Shown here in pieces: positions 36,265 through 47,740 of a stretch of 64,000 bases of DNA. The notes beneath the pieces were generated by a model. It saw only the letters and a list, made by a program, of their open reading frames with translations. It made no database searches and was not told the origin of the DNA. The position numbers and the translations under genes were made by a program. Each line of letters opens with the position of its first letter. Position 1 is the first letter of the stretch. The stretch comes from Colias croceus (lineage: Eukaryota; Arthropoda; Insecta; Lepidoptera; Pieridae): the NCBI RefSeq assembly GCF_905220415.1, contig NC_059551.1:320001-384000 (forward strand), read 5' to 3'.

Positions 36265-36994
36265 TAATGTATAGGTATTAAAAGAGTTACTAAAAACGTT
36301 AAATTACTTTGTTACCTATTTTTTAAATAATGCTACTAACTTATCTAATATCATACCACTTCCTCGGTACTTAAAAACGTATTACGTAGTCAGTCAATGA
36401 GAAATGTGTACAAGATTTAGAGCATAATATATTATTTAGTTACATTTTGTAAATTCTATCATCTACTGATGATCTTATTGACTTGTTCCATATCGAAGCT
36501 ATATCCTTGAGACATTCTAAATATATTGTTTTCCCAATTTAACAAATAAACAATATAAGTTATAACATAGTAACCGAAACACGGTAAAACCTTGAACAAC
36601 CGTAGCAAATAATTAATTCGCCTACATTTGGCAAAACATTTACTTTTTTAGGAAACAGGTCACCTTAGTATGATTATTTCACCTTCTGACCATAATTTTA
36701 TATTATCTGTGTTTTGCCAAGTCCCGTGGTCACAGCTGGCAGTTTTCATAGAAACTTTTTTATGTTGTGTTTTTAATTTTTGACTGTAACTGCTAAAAAC
36801 AAAGGTATTTTTATATCAGACTATCACTTGTTAGAGATACTGCTAAAGCAGTACATGATCATTAATATGATTAATGATTATTCTAAATCTAAAAATAATT
36901 ATAAATTTTCACTGTCAATGAAATCATAAAGATCGTAGAACCCGGTAGTAACGTAATAATACAGATCTGATAATCTAGGCACAGCTAGAAGGCC
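36265..36994. other. AT-rich stretch without recognised feature
   Basis: No gene or repeat was recognised. Confidence 0.4.
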
Positions 36995-36997
36995 TAA

Positions 36998-37147
36998 GAG
37001 CTAGCACGCAAGAGTAACTTTTGTCTCCGCAACTATTTTGTCTCTCCCATCAACTCTATAGGAAGTTACGTCGCTACGTGCGCCCATAGAGTTGATGGGA
37101 GAGACAAAATAGTTGCGGAGACAAAAGTTGCTCTTGCGCGCTAGCTC
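36998..37147. mobile_element. PIF/Harbinger-type MITE, 150 bp, TAA duplication
   Basis: The arms 36998-37059 and 37086-37147 form a 62-bp inverted repeat starting GAGCTAGC with a few mismatches. TAA flanks both sides (36995-36997 and 37148-37150). A second member of the family is at 59443-59585. Almost the whole element is a hairpin. Confidence 0.85.
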
Positions 37148-37150
37148 TAA

Positions 37151-37908
37151 ACTTCATATATCATGGTAATTGTTCATCCTACAATAACAATTAATGTAAC
37201 AGTACGCTTAAACGATAGTTTTTTTAAAAAAAGTAGTCACATCAGAATCAAAACAAAATGTTTTAATGAAAAATAGTAATCAAGCAACAACAATAATGAA
37301 ATTTACATTTGAGTGATAAATGTATTCCATTGTTACAGAGTAATCATGTCAGCCATTCGACCGATGTTACAACGGCACAAATTACAATAGGTCGTTTTAA
37401 TTAGCCGCCTCTATCTCTCATCTACTCTGCGCACTCAATAATATACATAAAACTATTAACATAAATTATACATTCATTACAATAAAACGCGGGAGTATTT
37501 TTAAACATTTTCCATACAATTTTAGTGTAAAGGAGAATGGCGAAACTGGGCCTAACTGTTACAGAAATCATAATATATTTAAAATTCATTATGTTATTTT
37601 TAGTAATTCTTGGTAAAATATTTACTTCTGATTCTATGGGAAAACAAATCTTTGATAAAAAAGATAATGTGTTCACTACCGGCATTGTTATTTAGATTTC
37701 TATGACTACCGGTCTTATCAAGCAGAGATTGTCAGTGTTGTCAGGAGTAAAAAAATCGAATATATCGATTAATACGAATGAATGACTATATTTTATTTTT
37801 AATTTTATTGAATTCAAATGCTTTATAAATCAGAAGCAAAACTTAACTTATTTTTAACACATATCTTAATTTATTTAGATCATTCTCTAAAATAAAAACA
37901 TGTTTTAC
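37151..37908. other. AT-rich stretch without recognised feature
   Basis: An 87-codon minus-strand open frame (37422-37685) has no recognisable domain, and I do not call it a gene. Confidence 0.4.
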
Positions 37909-37911
37909 TTA

Positions 37912-38644
37912 GGGCCGATTTTTCAATCCCGAGATAAACAGTCTAATAACTACCCCTCGAATAGATTTATTCAATTGTATATCTAACTCATAACGGCTCG
38001 CCTATTTTTCAATCGTGATTTATTTGATGAATAACTATCTGACCAAATATTTCCATATTGGCAGCTCTGCTCTTGGAGTGGCGAAACAAACATATTAAAT
38101 TAGTCAGGTTAGAGCGGGATAGAGTCAACTTGCAATATGTCAACAACCGTCATTATGACTCACGTCAGGAGTGCATTTTAAGTTTATCTTGTGTTCTATG
38201 ATTGTTGATTATTGTTTTGATTCGAGTAAAGAGTTTTGATTAAATTTGTGTTAAAATTTATATATTTTACGATGGAAACGACATAAAGGCAGCGTCCGGC
38301 AAATTTTCAATGGCATGATCATCAGTAGGTACTATCAAAAACATCAATTTCAATATGATTTTAATTGATAATTATTTTATAGAAAGAGGCTTTATTGTAA
38401 AAATTCTACGCTCTATGTTATTACATACGAAAATATCCCAAATTTGACGCGTCAGTTGTCAACTCAAACGTCTAATCGTCGAATAGCACGCTATCTGGCC
38501 GTTGGAGCAGCAGATAGATTTATTCCTCAAATAACGTAGTTATTCGATAGATAAGTCCTATTCGTCTATTGAAAAATTGAATATTTTGTTAACTGAAGAA
38601 TAAAGTCTATCTAGCTGTTTATCTGGGCATTGAAAAATCGGCCC
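37912..38644. mobile_element. PIF/Harbinger-type non-autonomous element, TTA duplication
   Basis: The left end GGGCCGATTTTTCAATCCCG is matched by the right end (ATTGAAAAATCGGCCC), and TTA flanks both sides (37909-37911 and 38645-38647). Inner parts of the arms also pair (AGATAAACAG with CTGTTTATCT). The 733-bp body has no transposase. Confidence 0.85.
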
Positions 38645-38699
38645 TTAATCAATAATAATTATAACATTTTTATTTAGGTAGCTGGCCATTAATAAAATG

Positions 38700-39400
38700 T
38701 CAAATTATTAATCATAATTGTGTCAGTGATGAGTGATTTGTTTATGTTTGTTGTTTGACATTTGAGTGAAGTTTTCGGCTTCTTCTCCCATTACGATACG
38801 CATAGGCGATTCAAGTATCATGCAAGTCTCGGAGACTAGTCGCCGCGGAGTATCTCACATACATTTTTATGTAGGCTCGCACACTACGCTACTGGTATCC
38901 TACACGTCTGCGACTAGTATAGCACTACTCACCGTGTCGGTCGCTTTTGCATCGGCTCTCGACTCTCGCGCGTATCTCTTCGTTAGAAAGATAAAAATAT
39001 CTAATCATCATGTTGTAGTTCTCGTTCGGCTACAAAAACTGTAGAGTTTTTGTAATAAATAATTTATGTTTCTTTCAATATATGGATGAATCCAGTACTT
39101 CTTAGTTCTTACTCTTACGTTGGCGCCTTCTATTTCTATAAAAAAGAAAAACTGCAAGAGCTTCTTCGTCACTGGAATTGCTGATTGCTCGACATAACGA
39201 CGTAACTGTTGTTGCAATAAATAAATGAATTATTATTATTTATTATTATAACGTCGGTCCACAAAAACGAGGCACAATAATGATGAATTTAGTCATTTTT
39301 CAGTCGCATAATATGCGAGCATCTGGTAGCCAGCAAATATCTAAGTAGTATTCTACGCGAGTATCGTATTCTAGAAGTATCGTAGGTACCTAATGGCAGA
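38700..39400. other. Patch with balanced base composition and recurring GTATC words, unidentified
   Basis: Between 38780 and 38990 the sequence is far less AT-rich. AAGTATCATGC, GGAGTATCTCAC, GGTATCCTACAC and, at 39355-39390, CGAGTATCGTATTC with GAAGTATCGTAGG recur. A 92-codon plus-strand frame (38766-39044) crosses it without a known domain. A degenerate transposon end with subterminal repeats is the likeliest reading. Confidence 0.3.
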
Positions 39401-40399
39401 AGGGCCTTAGTAACGTTACATTCAAAATTGATCTTAATCAATATCCCAATATCTCTGCTATCCCATAGAAAAGATCTATAATTATTATATTCATAGAGTC
39501 TGTATATTTTTATCTATTTAATCACCCATAAATCATCAGTGTAACGATCAGGCCCAGAGTCCTATGGGAGTTTGCCATTCTCCTTTGGGGATTTGAGATT
39601 TGACATCAAGTTTTTTATAATGGTGACATTTTATATTTTATAGGTTGAAGTTTTCAACAACTTATCAATATATTATGTACTTCAATTTATTCTCAAAGTA
39701 TGTGTTAGTTTTATTTATATTTAATATATTTTTGAGGAAACTTTCTTCCGATATTCAACGAATAAAAATACAATCCACTTATCCACCTCAGGTCAATGTA
39801 ATGTATCGAAAAATCTCAAAAGTCAATTTCAATTCAAGCCACGAAAAGAAAACTTATTGTTTACAAATGAACTAGCACCTTTAAGAAACGGTGAAAACTG
39901 CATACAACCGGTTATGAATAAATAGACGATTGTTTACGTTCATTCTAAATTGAATTTTATCATCGAAATATAAGTTTGTTATTCGTATAAACACAAAGAC
40001 AGCAAAATGATAAGCCGTGATGGATGAAGTTGTTTTCAAAGATAGGCTATTTTTGTGGAATCATTAGTTTATTGGTGTTATCTGTGATTGCTGATTAATT
40101 AATGTTAATTACTATAAGGTTTTTGACCAGACACTGTTTATCTGTTTGCAGATTTATACAAAGTAAAGGTTCATCGAAAACACTATAATATGTTGCAGAT
40201 TATTTATTAATAAGTACTTACATTGATTTAGATTTATACACTGTCGTAAAACTAAAAGAAACTTTAACTATTTTGTAAAGATGTGACGATCATAAAAAAC
40301 ATATTGTAGTGGATATAGAACATAGATGCAATAGGTACCTAGTTCATTTTAAACACAAAACTCAATAGTATGAACAAACTGTTACTGTTTTATTACGAA
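39401..40399. other. AT-rich stretch without recognised feature
   Basis: A 76-codon open frame (39645-39875) has no recognisable domain. Confidence 0.4.
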
Positions 40400-40875
40400 C
40401 TAGCTTCCGCCCGCGACTCCGTCCGCGCGGATGTCGGTCTTCGCGTGGATGGTTATTTCTCCATTTTGAGTACCTCTGTCAATAACATCTTATAAATATC
40501 TATTGGACCCAATTCCCAAATACGGCTAGGCCTATAATAATACGCAACGTGTGTTAGCGGTTCTACGGAACAACGTCTATGGATAAAACTGAAAAATTAA
40601 GATTAATTTTTTTCTATGTATTTTTCCAGGATAAAAAGTATCCTATTTTACGCCCAGGATAATAAGGTATAATTATACCAAGTTTCATCGAAATTGAACC
40701 GCTAGTTTTCACGTGATGCCTTCACATACAGACAGACAGACAGACAGACAGACAAAAAATTTTTTAATCACATATTTGGGTTTGGTATCGATCCAGTAAC
40801 ACCCCCTGCTATTTATTTTTTCAATATTTTCAATGTACAGAATTGACCCTTCTACAGATTTATTATATGTATAGA
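40400..40875 (-). mobile_element. Helitron-like element, Hel-E family
   Basis: CTAG at 40400-40403 is followed by CTTCCGCCCGCGACTCCGTC. The minus-strand start is TCTATACATATAATAAATCT. A (CAGA)n run lies at about 40730-40754. The same family occurs at 54587-54893, where this copy's extra internal segment is missing. Confidence 0.8.
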
Positions 40876-41443
40876 TTAAATTTTATATATTAAAGTGTTT
40901 TCTTGCTCTTTACTATTACTACTACTTCATTATTAAGTTAGTGACGATATTTTCTTGCATATATTGATTGATTTAATTATTTTTACATTAAAAATATTTC
41001 TCATACATCAGTCATTATTACCTAATGCACTTTTTCACTTCACTTCCTCTCAAAACGGCTCCCTAAACTGGATTCTAACTAAAAATGTAAATGAGCCAAC
41101 GACAATTACAAAATACGTGATTCTATGAAAAGAAATCTCAAACAGGTACAACTTTCAAAACGTAGTCCTAATGTGCAATAATTACATAAAAACTGATTTA
41201 TGAGTACTTTCTGTGACTTTTAAAACTTGCGTGTTTTTTGCAAATGTCCATAGATTAGTAGGGAGAAAATAATAGGATCAGGTGGTCAAAATAAGACTTA
41301 TATTCTAGTAATTTTCATTTACAAATTAGAACTTGCTTAAAAAGCAGAGAGATCTTTATATCGATAGAGTATGTAGATTTATTATGCAGAGGGATTATTT
41401 TAGGATATATGGCTCTAGTCATATAGGTATACATTGTATTGAA

Positions 41444-41612
41444 CTAGCTGAGTCGTGCAGTTTCATCCGCTGACGAAACTACGGGTAAATGGTAAATAAA
41501 CTACAGCACTTCAACAAAATCATCAAATTCCATCTCAATCGTTTCAGTAATTTTTGCGTCAAATAGTTATGAACATTCTATCCATCCTCTCAAACTGTCG
41601 CGTTTGTAAAAG
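41444..41612 (-). mobile_element. Decayed Helitron-like element
   Basis: CTAGCTGAGTCGTGCAGTTT at the left resembles the 3' end with a degraded hairpin. CTCAATCGTTTCAGTAATTT and CTCTCAAACTGTCGCGTTTG recall the 5' half of Hel-C. Confidence 0.5.
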
Positions 41613-41710
41613 TGAGTCCATTTCTTTCTCTAAATAAAATTTTGATTCCTATATATTATTCGTAATTTAACAAAGAGAAAATAGTTTTACAATGTACCAT
41701 GAAGATTTAA

Positions 41711-42858
41711 CACGTTCACTGCGGCACAGAAATATCTGTACTTTCCATTACTGCGTTACGGGTCGTTTTAAACCTTGTCCTATACCAGAGATTGTGGCGG
41801 CACGAGGCATATTAAACCCCACCGCCCGTAGGAGACCAAAATCGTTTTTTTGGCGCCAAATAAGACAAAGTGTGCGGCTTTTGTCGTGATTATTATTAAC
41901 AATGAGTTCATTAACCTAAATCTACCGTCGCCCGTGGTTAGATTAGTTAGTTTAGATTCTAGGGGTAAAATAAAATGTGGGGTCTGATGTACCCCATACC
42001 GCACTGAACAATAGCAGTTTTTCATATAATTTAGTGATGGGAAAAGAAATATCGATTTTATTTAATTGTATTTATTTATCAAACTTATGGATGTTTTTCA
42101 TTAAAACAGGCCAAACAATAGGTAATATTGTTTGCAACCAGTGCATTCTGTGAGAATTTTCTTTACTTTTTTGTCAGCCTCACGACTTGTTAAGAAGGTG
42201 CGGAGTTTTTAGTAACAACCTACACGTCTCCTCTTCTTTGATCCCTTTAAGAGATGATATGCCTTGTTTGTTGGCTTGTTGACTTGGGCAAGAGTTAAAT
42301 TTTGATGAGCCATACACCGATTGCCGGGTGTTTTGATTCAATGAATAAACACACTAATAGTAATCATGATTATCAACCTATTTGAAGAAACTTACTCAAC
42401 ATGTCACATTCACGTTTCTATTAACGATATTTATTATAACGAGTAGTTAGGATGTTTGTAAATTACCTGTATCTACATTCAAGTCATTCTTTGTAAAAGC
42501 TTCAATAAGTTGTTCCACAAATAGTCTCGAATGCGTTGCACAACACTAACCACGTGAGCTAGCATAGGGTGCGGTACGAGGTGCGCGGTGGTACGAGGTG
42601 TTCGCAACCTCGTTCCGCACTGTGTTAGAATTTTTATTTGTTCAGTGCGGCACGAGGTCTAAGAAACCCGGTATTAAGGTCGGTATACCATTAAACTAGG
42701 AATCAATAGCACATCTCAGATATATAGATATCACTTTCCTACACTGAACCAGATGGAAGTTATGCCTCCCGCACGACAGAGAAGTTTACGTTTTTTCCTA
42801 CCGCTATAACGACGAGACACGGACAGGGTGTTTCAAGCCCTGTTTCGCAGCTAACGTG
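41711..42858. mobile_element. TTAA-flanked inverted-repeat element (piggyBac-like), non-autonomous
   Basis: TTAA occurs at 41707-41710 and 42859-42862. The ends read CACGTTCACTGCGGCACAG and, on the other strand, CACGTTAGCTGCGAAACAG. TTAA targeting is typical of piggyBac and also of Kolobok elements. Subterminal GCGGCACGAGG words recur at about 41795, 42560-42595 and 42648, and inverted GTTCCGCACTG at 42613. No DDD transposase is seen. Open frames at 41692-41889 and 41780-42025 are unrecognised. Confidence 0.7.
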
Positions 42859-43300
42859 TTAAATGTAACACATGGTAATCTCTCTTGTACAAATCTGGAA
42901 ACGGTAGCTACACAACCGTAGTAAACATTATAATACATATTTTAAGACGAAGCAAAAAATTAACGGTCCCCTGGCTTCCATGTTTTTCTAAACCCATATG
43001 TTGTGTTCTATCTCGTTCTATTATAAGACTCTAGAAAGGGACAAGCGATTACATTTGTGCGTTTTGTTCCGTGACCATGAGCTAATGGTTTTAACTTTTA
43101 ATTTTATCAAAATGTAGATTTTTTTTACGTTACAACGATTATGTTGTTATAGCAATATATCATGTGAAACTAGATTTGGTTACGGCGTTACTTTGATTCG
43201 TTTTATGTGTAAGGAAATGTTTCGAGATAAATAATAATATGTAAATGATGCGGCGGATAGCAACAACAATCATGTTTGGCTTAATCTCCAACTTTAATAA
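42859..43300. other. AT-rich stretch without recognised feature
   Basis: No gene or repeat was recognised. Confidence 0.4.
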
Positions 43301-43481
43301 TCACTACATGGTATAAAACAAAGTCGCTTTCTCTGTCCCTATGTCCCTTTGTATGCTTAAATCTTTAAAACTATGCAATGATTTTGATGCAGTTTTTTAA
43401 TAGATAGAGTGATTCAAGAGGAAGGTTTTAGTATAAATTCATAAGGGTTTAGGCAAAACGGGCGAAGCCGCGGGCGGGAAG
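43301..43481 (+). mobile_element. Helitron-like element, Hel-B family
   Basis: It starts TCACTACATGGTATAAAACA and reaches GCGAAGCCGCGGGCGGGAAG. The CTAG end is lost. Confidence 0.75.
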
Positions 43482-43529
43482 TAATAAGTAGCAGTTGTGT
43501 AATAATTAAATTCTGTAAGCCTGTCTATG

Positions 43530-43695
43530 TATACTACTAATACTGATATAGAGTTTGTTTGCTTGATCACTTTAATCTCAGAAACTACTGAAACTGTTTC
43601 AAACATTGTTTCATCTTGGTGAAATGTACATGATCCTCGAGTGCTACTGGCTATAGCTATCTAATCGCAGGGGCGAAGCCGGGGTGGACAACTAG
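43530..43695 (+). mobile_element. Helitron-like element, Hel-D-like 3' end, diverged body
   Basis: It ends GCGAAGCCGGGGTGGACAAC, TAG before T. The 5' part (TACTACTAATACTGATATAG, AATCTCAGAAACTACTGAA) is Hel-A/Hel-C-like. Confidence 0.6.
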
Positions 43696-43864
43696 TTCAC
43701 ATACATACAGAATTACACCGATATAATTTAAAATTGTTAAACCCTTTCCAACCATTAAACGTAACACCTACCTAGCAACAATTTCACGCAAAATGTAACT
43801 AGTTGGAACAAAAAAAAATGTAAAAAAGGCAATAAAATTAGCAATGCGAATGATTCAGCCACGG

Positions 43865-43995
43865 TACAGTGCGCTTGCGCAGAATGAGGTCAGTAGTGTC
43901 GGTTTGGTGTTTATTTTGTATTATTATTAATTAATGTCCTTTTATTTATTTGTTATTGTATTAACAGCTGCCTTTTTAACCGTAATCGTAAGTTT
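43865..43995 (+). promoter_or_regulatory. Candidate TSS region with NRF-1-like palindrome, initiator and splice donor
   Basis: TGCGCTTGCGCA at 43870-43881 is a palindrome close to the NRF-1/Ewg consensus. TCAGT at 43890-43894 fits the arthropod initiator. About 95 bp downstream GTAAGT (43988-43993) fits a splice donor. Together they could be a small noncoding first exon. Each motif is short and may be chance, and no coding exon is seen downstream. Confidence 0.2.
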
Positions 43996-45140
43996 TTGAG
44001 TAGTTAATTGTCTTTGTTGTACCTAAATTTTTATTGTTTTAATCTGTTTGCTTGAAATGTATGAAAGGGTATAATATGTATGCGTGTACTTCAAGAGAGA
44101 GAAAGTATTATACATAGATCTTTTTAGATTGTTTTACGTGACTTGATTTAATTAATTTAGACGCATTTTAACCTTCATAATATAATATACAAATACACCT
44201 AATAAAGTATAAAACTAACCTACAAAATTAGTGTAAAATATTTATCTATATGTATGTTTGGTTCAAGTAAAGATGTGAATTTGGTTATACTTCTTTTCTA
44301 TCAAAATCCGCAAACATCAGTTCAGTAGTTTCCGAGGTAACGAATGAATATTCAGTAAAACAAACTTTCACATTATAACGAGGATGTCGCCGATTTTTTG
44401 TTGAAATCTCACTTCCTGGTGAAATAAGCGACATATGCATACAAGTTATATTGAAAAAGTTTCCCCACTTAAGTTACAAAAGGAAACTTAAGTTGGATTC
44501 CTGTTTGACACAAAAAGTTATATCATGCTTTTGTTAAGTTCGATGTTACAACTTATTTGGATTCTTTGTCAATTTCTGTAACTTAATAATTCAAGTTAAG
44601 GACGCTGTCACAAATCTGCGTTACTCAAATTTAGGTATCTAACGTCGCCACGTGGTTCGCGGGAACATCGCGCTCACGTAAACATAGCGCATTCCATTTT
44701 ATAGACCATCTTCATACTTGATATTATTTTTTTTTTATATTTTTATTGAAATTGATTCCAGAAGATTACTGGGAACTTTAAAAATTCATTTTGTTACTAT
44801 TATTAGTAGGTACGATCCTTATAAGTATTTTAGTGTATTCAACCAACTTAAAAAAGTGTGAATATTTTACAACAATTTGAATATGAATTGTATTATTGTA
44901 TACAATATCGAAGCTTTTTAAGAAATGTATAAAATACTTTTTTAAGAATTATTATCATACATAATATTATAATATGTTACCGGCAATTTATTAAACCCGG
45001 CATTGTAAGCAATTCTTAGTAAATGTATGTTATTCCGAGAAACAGTCGGAATGAAATAAATTAAATTCGTTACCACACATTCACATTACCTATATCTTTA
45101 AATATGAACTTTTCCTAAGTAGCAAACACATTTGCAAATG
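43996..45140. other. AT-rich stretch without recognised feature
   Basis: A small perfect hairpin ATTCCGA/TCGGAAT lies at 45032-45052. Nothing else was recognised. Confidence 0.4.
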
Positions 45141-45145
45141 TGGGT

Positions 45146-45881
45146 GGTTTTTGGGGTAGCTATTAACCAATATGAGGTCAAAACTAAAATCCAAGATGGC
45201 ACCGACGAAAATTTGAAATCTTTTCGTCATGGGTGTCATTTTCAAGGAGTTGGAGTAGCTATTAAATAAGTATTAATCAATATGAGGTCAAATCTAAAAT
45301 CCAAAATGGCGCCGACGACAATTTGACATCATTTCGTCACGTCACGTTCGTGTCATTTTCATGGTTTTTGGGGTAGCTATTAACCAATATGAGGTCAAAA
45401 CTAAAATCCAAGATGGCACCGACAAAAATTTTATATATTTTCTTCATGGGTGTCATTTTCATGGTTATTGGGGTAGCTATTAACGAATATGAGGTCAAAA
45501 CTAAAATCCAAGATGGCGCCGACGAAAATTTTACATCTTTTCGACATGGGTGTCATTTTCATGGTTTTTGGGGTAGCTATTAACCAATATGAGGTCAAAA
45601 CTAAAATCGAAGATGGCGCCGACGAAAATTTTACATCATTTCGTCACGGGTGTCATTTTCATGGTTATTGGGGTAGCTATTAACGAATATGAGGTCAAAA
45701 CTAAAATCCAAGATGGCGCCGACGAAAATTTTACATATTTTCGTCATGGGTGTCATTTTCATGGTTTTTGGGGTATCTATTAACCAATATGAGGTCAAAA
45801 CTAAAATCCAAGATGGTGTCGACGAAACTTTACATCTTTTCGGCATGGGTGTCATTTTCAAGGTTTTTGAGACAGCTATTA
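45146..45881 (+). repeat. Array of 100-bp tandem repeats, left arm
   Basis: The unit reads GGTTTTTGGGGTAGCTATTA ... GAGGTCAAAACTAAAATCC ... GATGGCGCCGACGAAAATTT. Units start at about 45146, 45245, 45363, 45463, 45563, 45663, 45763 and a partial one at 45862. From 45363 the period is exactly 100 bp and two subtypes alternate (GGTTTTTGGGG...AACCAAT and GGTTATTGGGG...AACGAAT), giving a 200-bp higher-order unit. Because 100 is not a multiple of three, the open frames of about 64 codons seen here are frame-rotating shadows. The mirror array lies 0.4 kb to the right. Confidence 0.9.
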
Positions 45882-46303
45882 CCAAATCCCCAATGTAACC
45901 GTCGATAATTAGGTATATTTTTCTTACTCCTTTAAAGTAAACTTAAATAAAATAACAAAAACGTTAACAACCACAGTTTTGTAGAAAGTCTTAAAAAAAA
46001 CAATTTTAAAGAACATTGAAATGCATATTTAGAAATTTAATATAAAACGCAACTCTGTGGCAATCATGTTAATATTCTGACAGATATTAGTAACTTTAAA
46101 TATATTTTTTAAATATATTCGCTAAACTTTATTTAAAATAAAGTTTATCTAAAACATTTAAACGAAGAGAATAAAATAAAAAAGAACGTGTGTGCCGAGA
46201 AAACGTGTCAGGAGGGAAACTTCTTTGGCGAGATTCATAGATACCAAAATCGCCGCCTTGCTCCATAACGCGACAGTATTACCATGACGCGATCTTGAAA
46301 TTC
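45882..46303. other. Spacer between the opposed arrays, with TE-R copy
   Basis: 45882-46180 is plain AT-rich sequence. From about 46185 a reversed TE-R copy runs directly into the right array. No coding frame is seen. Confidence 0.6.
46185..46303 (-). repeat. TE-R dispersed repeat, copy 3
   Basis: On the minus strand, AATTTCAAGATCGCGTCATG, GAGCAAGGCGGCGATTTTGG and TCCTGACACGTTTTCTCGG match the copy at 26.34-26.49 kb. It abuts the first unit of the right array without a gap. Confidence 0.65.
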
Positions 46304-47022
46304 GACGACCATCTTGGATTTTAGTTTTGACCTCATATTCGTTAATAGCTACCCCAAAAACCATGAAAATGACACCCATCACGAAAAATGTCAAATTTTC
46401 GTCAGCGCCATCTTTGATTATAGTTTTGACCTCATATTCGTTAATAGCTATCCCAAAAACCATGAAAATGACACCCATGATGAAAAGATGTCAAATTTTT
46501 CGTCGGCGCCATCTTGGATTATAGTTTTGACCTCATATTCGATAATAGCTACCCCAAAAACCATGAAAATGACACCCATGACGAAAAGATGTAAAATTTT
46601 TGTCGGCGCCATCTTGGATCATAGTTTTGACCTCATATTCGTTAATAGCTACCCCAAAAACCATGAAAATGACACCCATGACGAAAAGATGTAAAATTTT
46701 CGTCGGCGCCATCTTGGATTTCAGTTTTGACCTCATATTGGTTAATAGCTACCCCAAAAACCATGAAAATGACACCCATGACGAAAAGATGTAAAATTTT
46801 TGTCGGCGCCATCTTGGATTATAGTTTTGACCTCATATTCGTTAATAGCTACCCCAAAAACCATGAAAATGACACCCATGACGAAAAGATGTAAAATTTT
46901 CGTCGGCGCCATCTTGGATTTCAGTTTTGACCTCATATTCGGTAAGAGCTACCCCAAAAACTATGAAAATAACACCCATCACGAAAAAAAGCCAAATTTT
47001 CATCGACGCCATCTTGAATTGT
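46304..47022 (-). repeat. Array of 100-bp tandem repeats, right arm
   Basis: Seven units have GTTTTGACCTCATATT at about 46324, 46423, 46524, 46624, 46724, 46824 and 46924, so the period is 100 bp. They are the reverse complement of the left array. Units again alternate (GGATTATAG or GGATCATAG versus GGATTTCAG before TTTTGACC), so 46600-46800 and 46800-47000 are near-identical 200-bp repeats. The last unit is diverged. Open frames of up to 126 codons here are repeat shadows. Confidence 0.9.
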
Positions 47023-47694
47023 TTTACCCCACCAATCTATTCAACAACCCATAAAAAAGAGGATCTCAGGCAAGGTAATTTTAAAAACATAATTTTAAAT
47101 TACAAATAATTGGAATATGAAACTTATACAGTTTACTCATAAAAAGTATCAAATATTTCAAATCACGAAAAAGACAGTGCACGCACAATAATCTTTTTTA
47201 TTTCGTTTTTATTTTTGGCACGAGGAGCGATACACCCGTCCTTCCAAGAGCGCTTCTGAGCGCGGTCTGACGAACCGCGAGAACAAAATGTATGAAGAAA
47301 TCGACAAGTATTTTTAATTTAGCTCATTATTGAAATAAAATTTTGATTTAGATTCATAAAAGTTACACCATATATAAAGGACTATATATCCCTCAATAAG
47401 ATATAGTTAAGAAGATAGATTAGGCTCTTAATTTTCCTAAAATGGTACCGGTTTAGACCCCATTTTTTTGCATTTTATGCGTTTATTGTGATGGAAAAAA
47501 CGTATTTCAGCGACAATTTTGTATGACGTCGTACAATTTTTATAAGATGAACGTAGAGCTGAATATATTATCTTTAAATTAAGATATTACTATGTTCTCA
47601 CGTGTAATTGCTTTAAGTTAAAATGGTACCGAAAAACAGCGTGTTTTTGTAAAAATACGTTATAGCGTCCTTAAGTGGATCCTTATCATTAAGT
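47023..47694. other. AT-rich stretch without recognised feature
   Basis: A more balanced patch at 47220-47285 contains the imperfect hairpin GCGCGGTCTGACGAACCGCG. Nothing else was recognised. Confidence 0.4.
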
Positions 47695-47740
47695 TAGTGT
47701 CCTGTGGCCCCTTGTGGGGTATGGGCCAGATGCATTTCAT
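47695..47740 (-). repeat. SINE fragment cut by the LINE 3' end
   Basis: GTGGGGTATGGGCCAGATGC matches the SINE body at 11665-11690. It ends where the LINE tail begins, so the LINE probably inserted at or within it. I did not find the rest of the SINE on the far side. Confidence 0.45.

Noticed and set aside
45389..46936. Many 60-126-codon open frames with shared peptide words (such as MGVIFMVFGVAINEYEVKTK) on both strands
   Set aside because: They are translations of the 100-bp repeat. The period is not a multiple of three, the same words appear in all frames and both orientations, and every frame stops after about two units.
45146..47022. CRISPR-like array
   Set aside because: The repeats are contiguous 100-bp units without unique spacers, in eukaryotic DNA.
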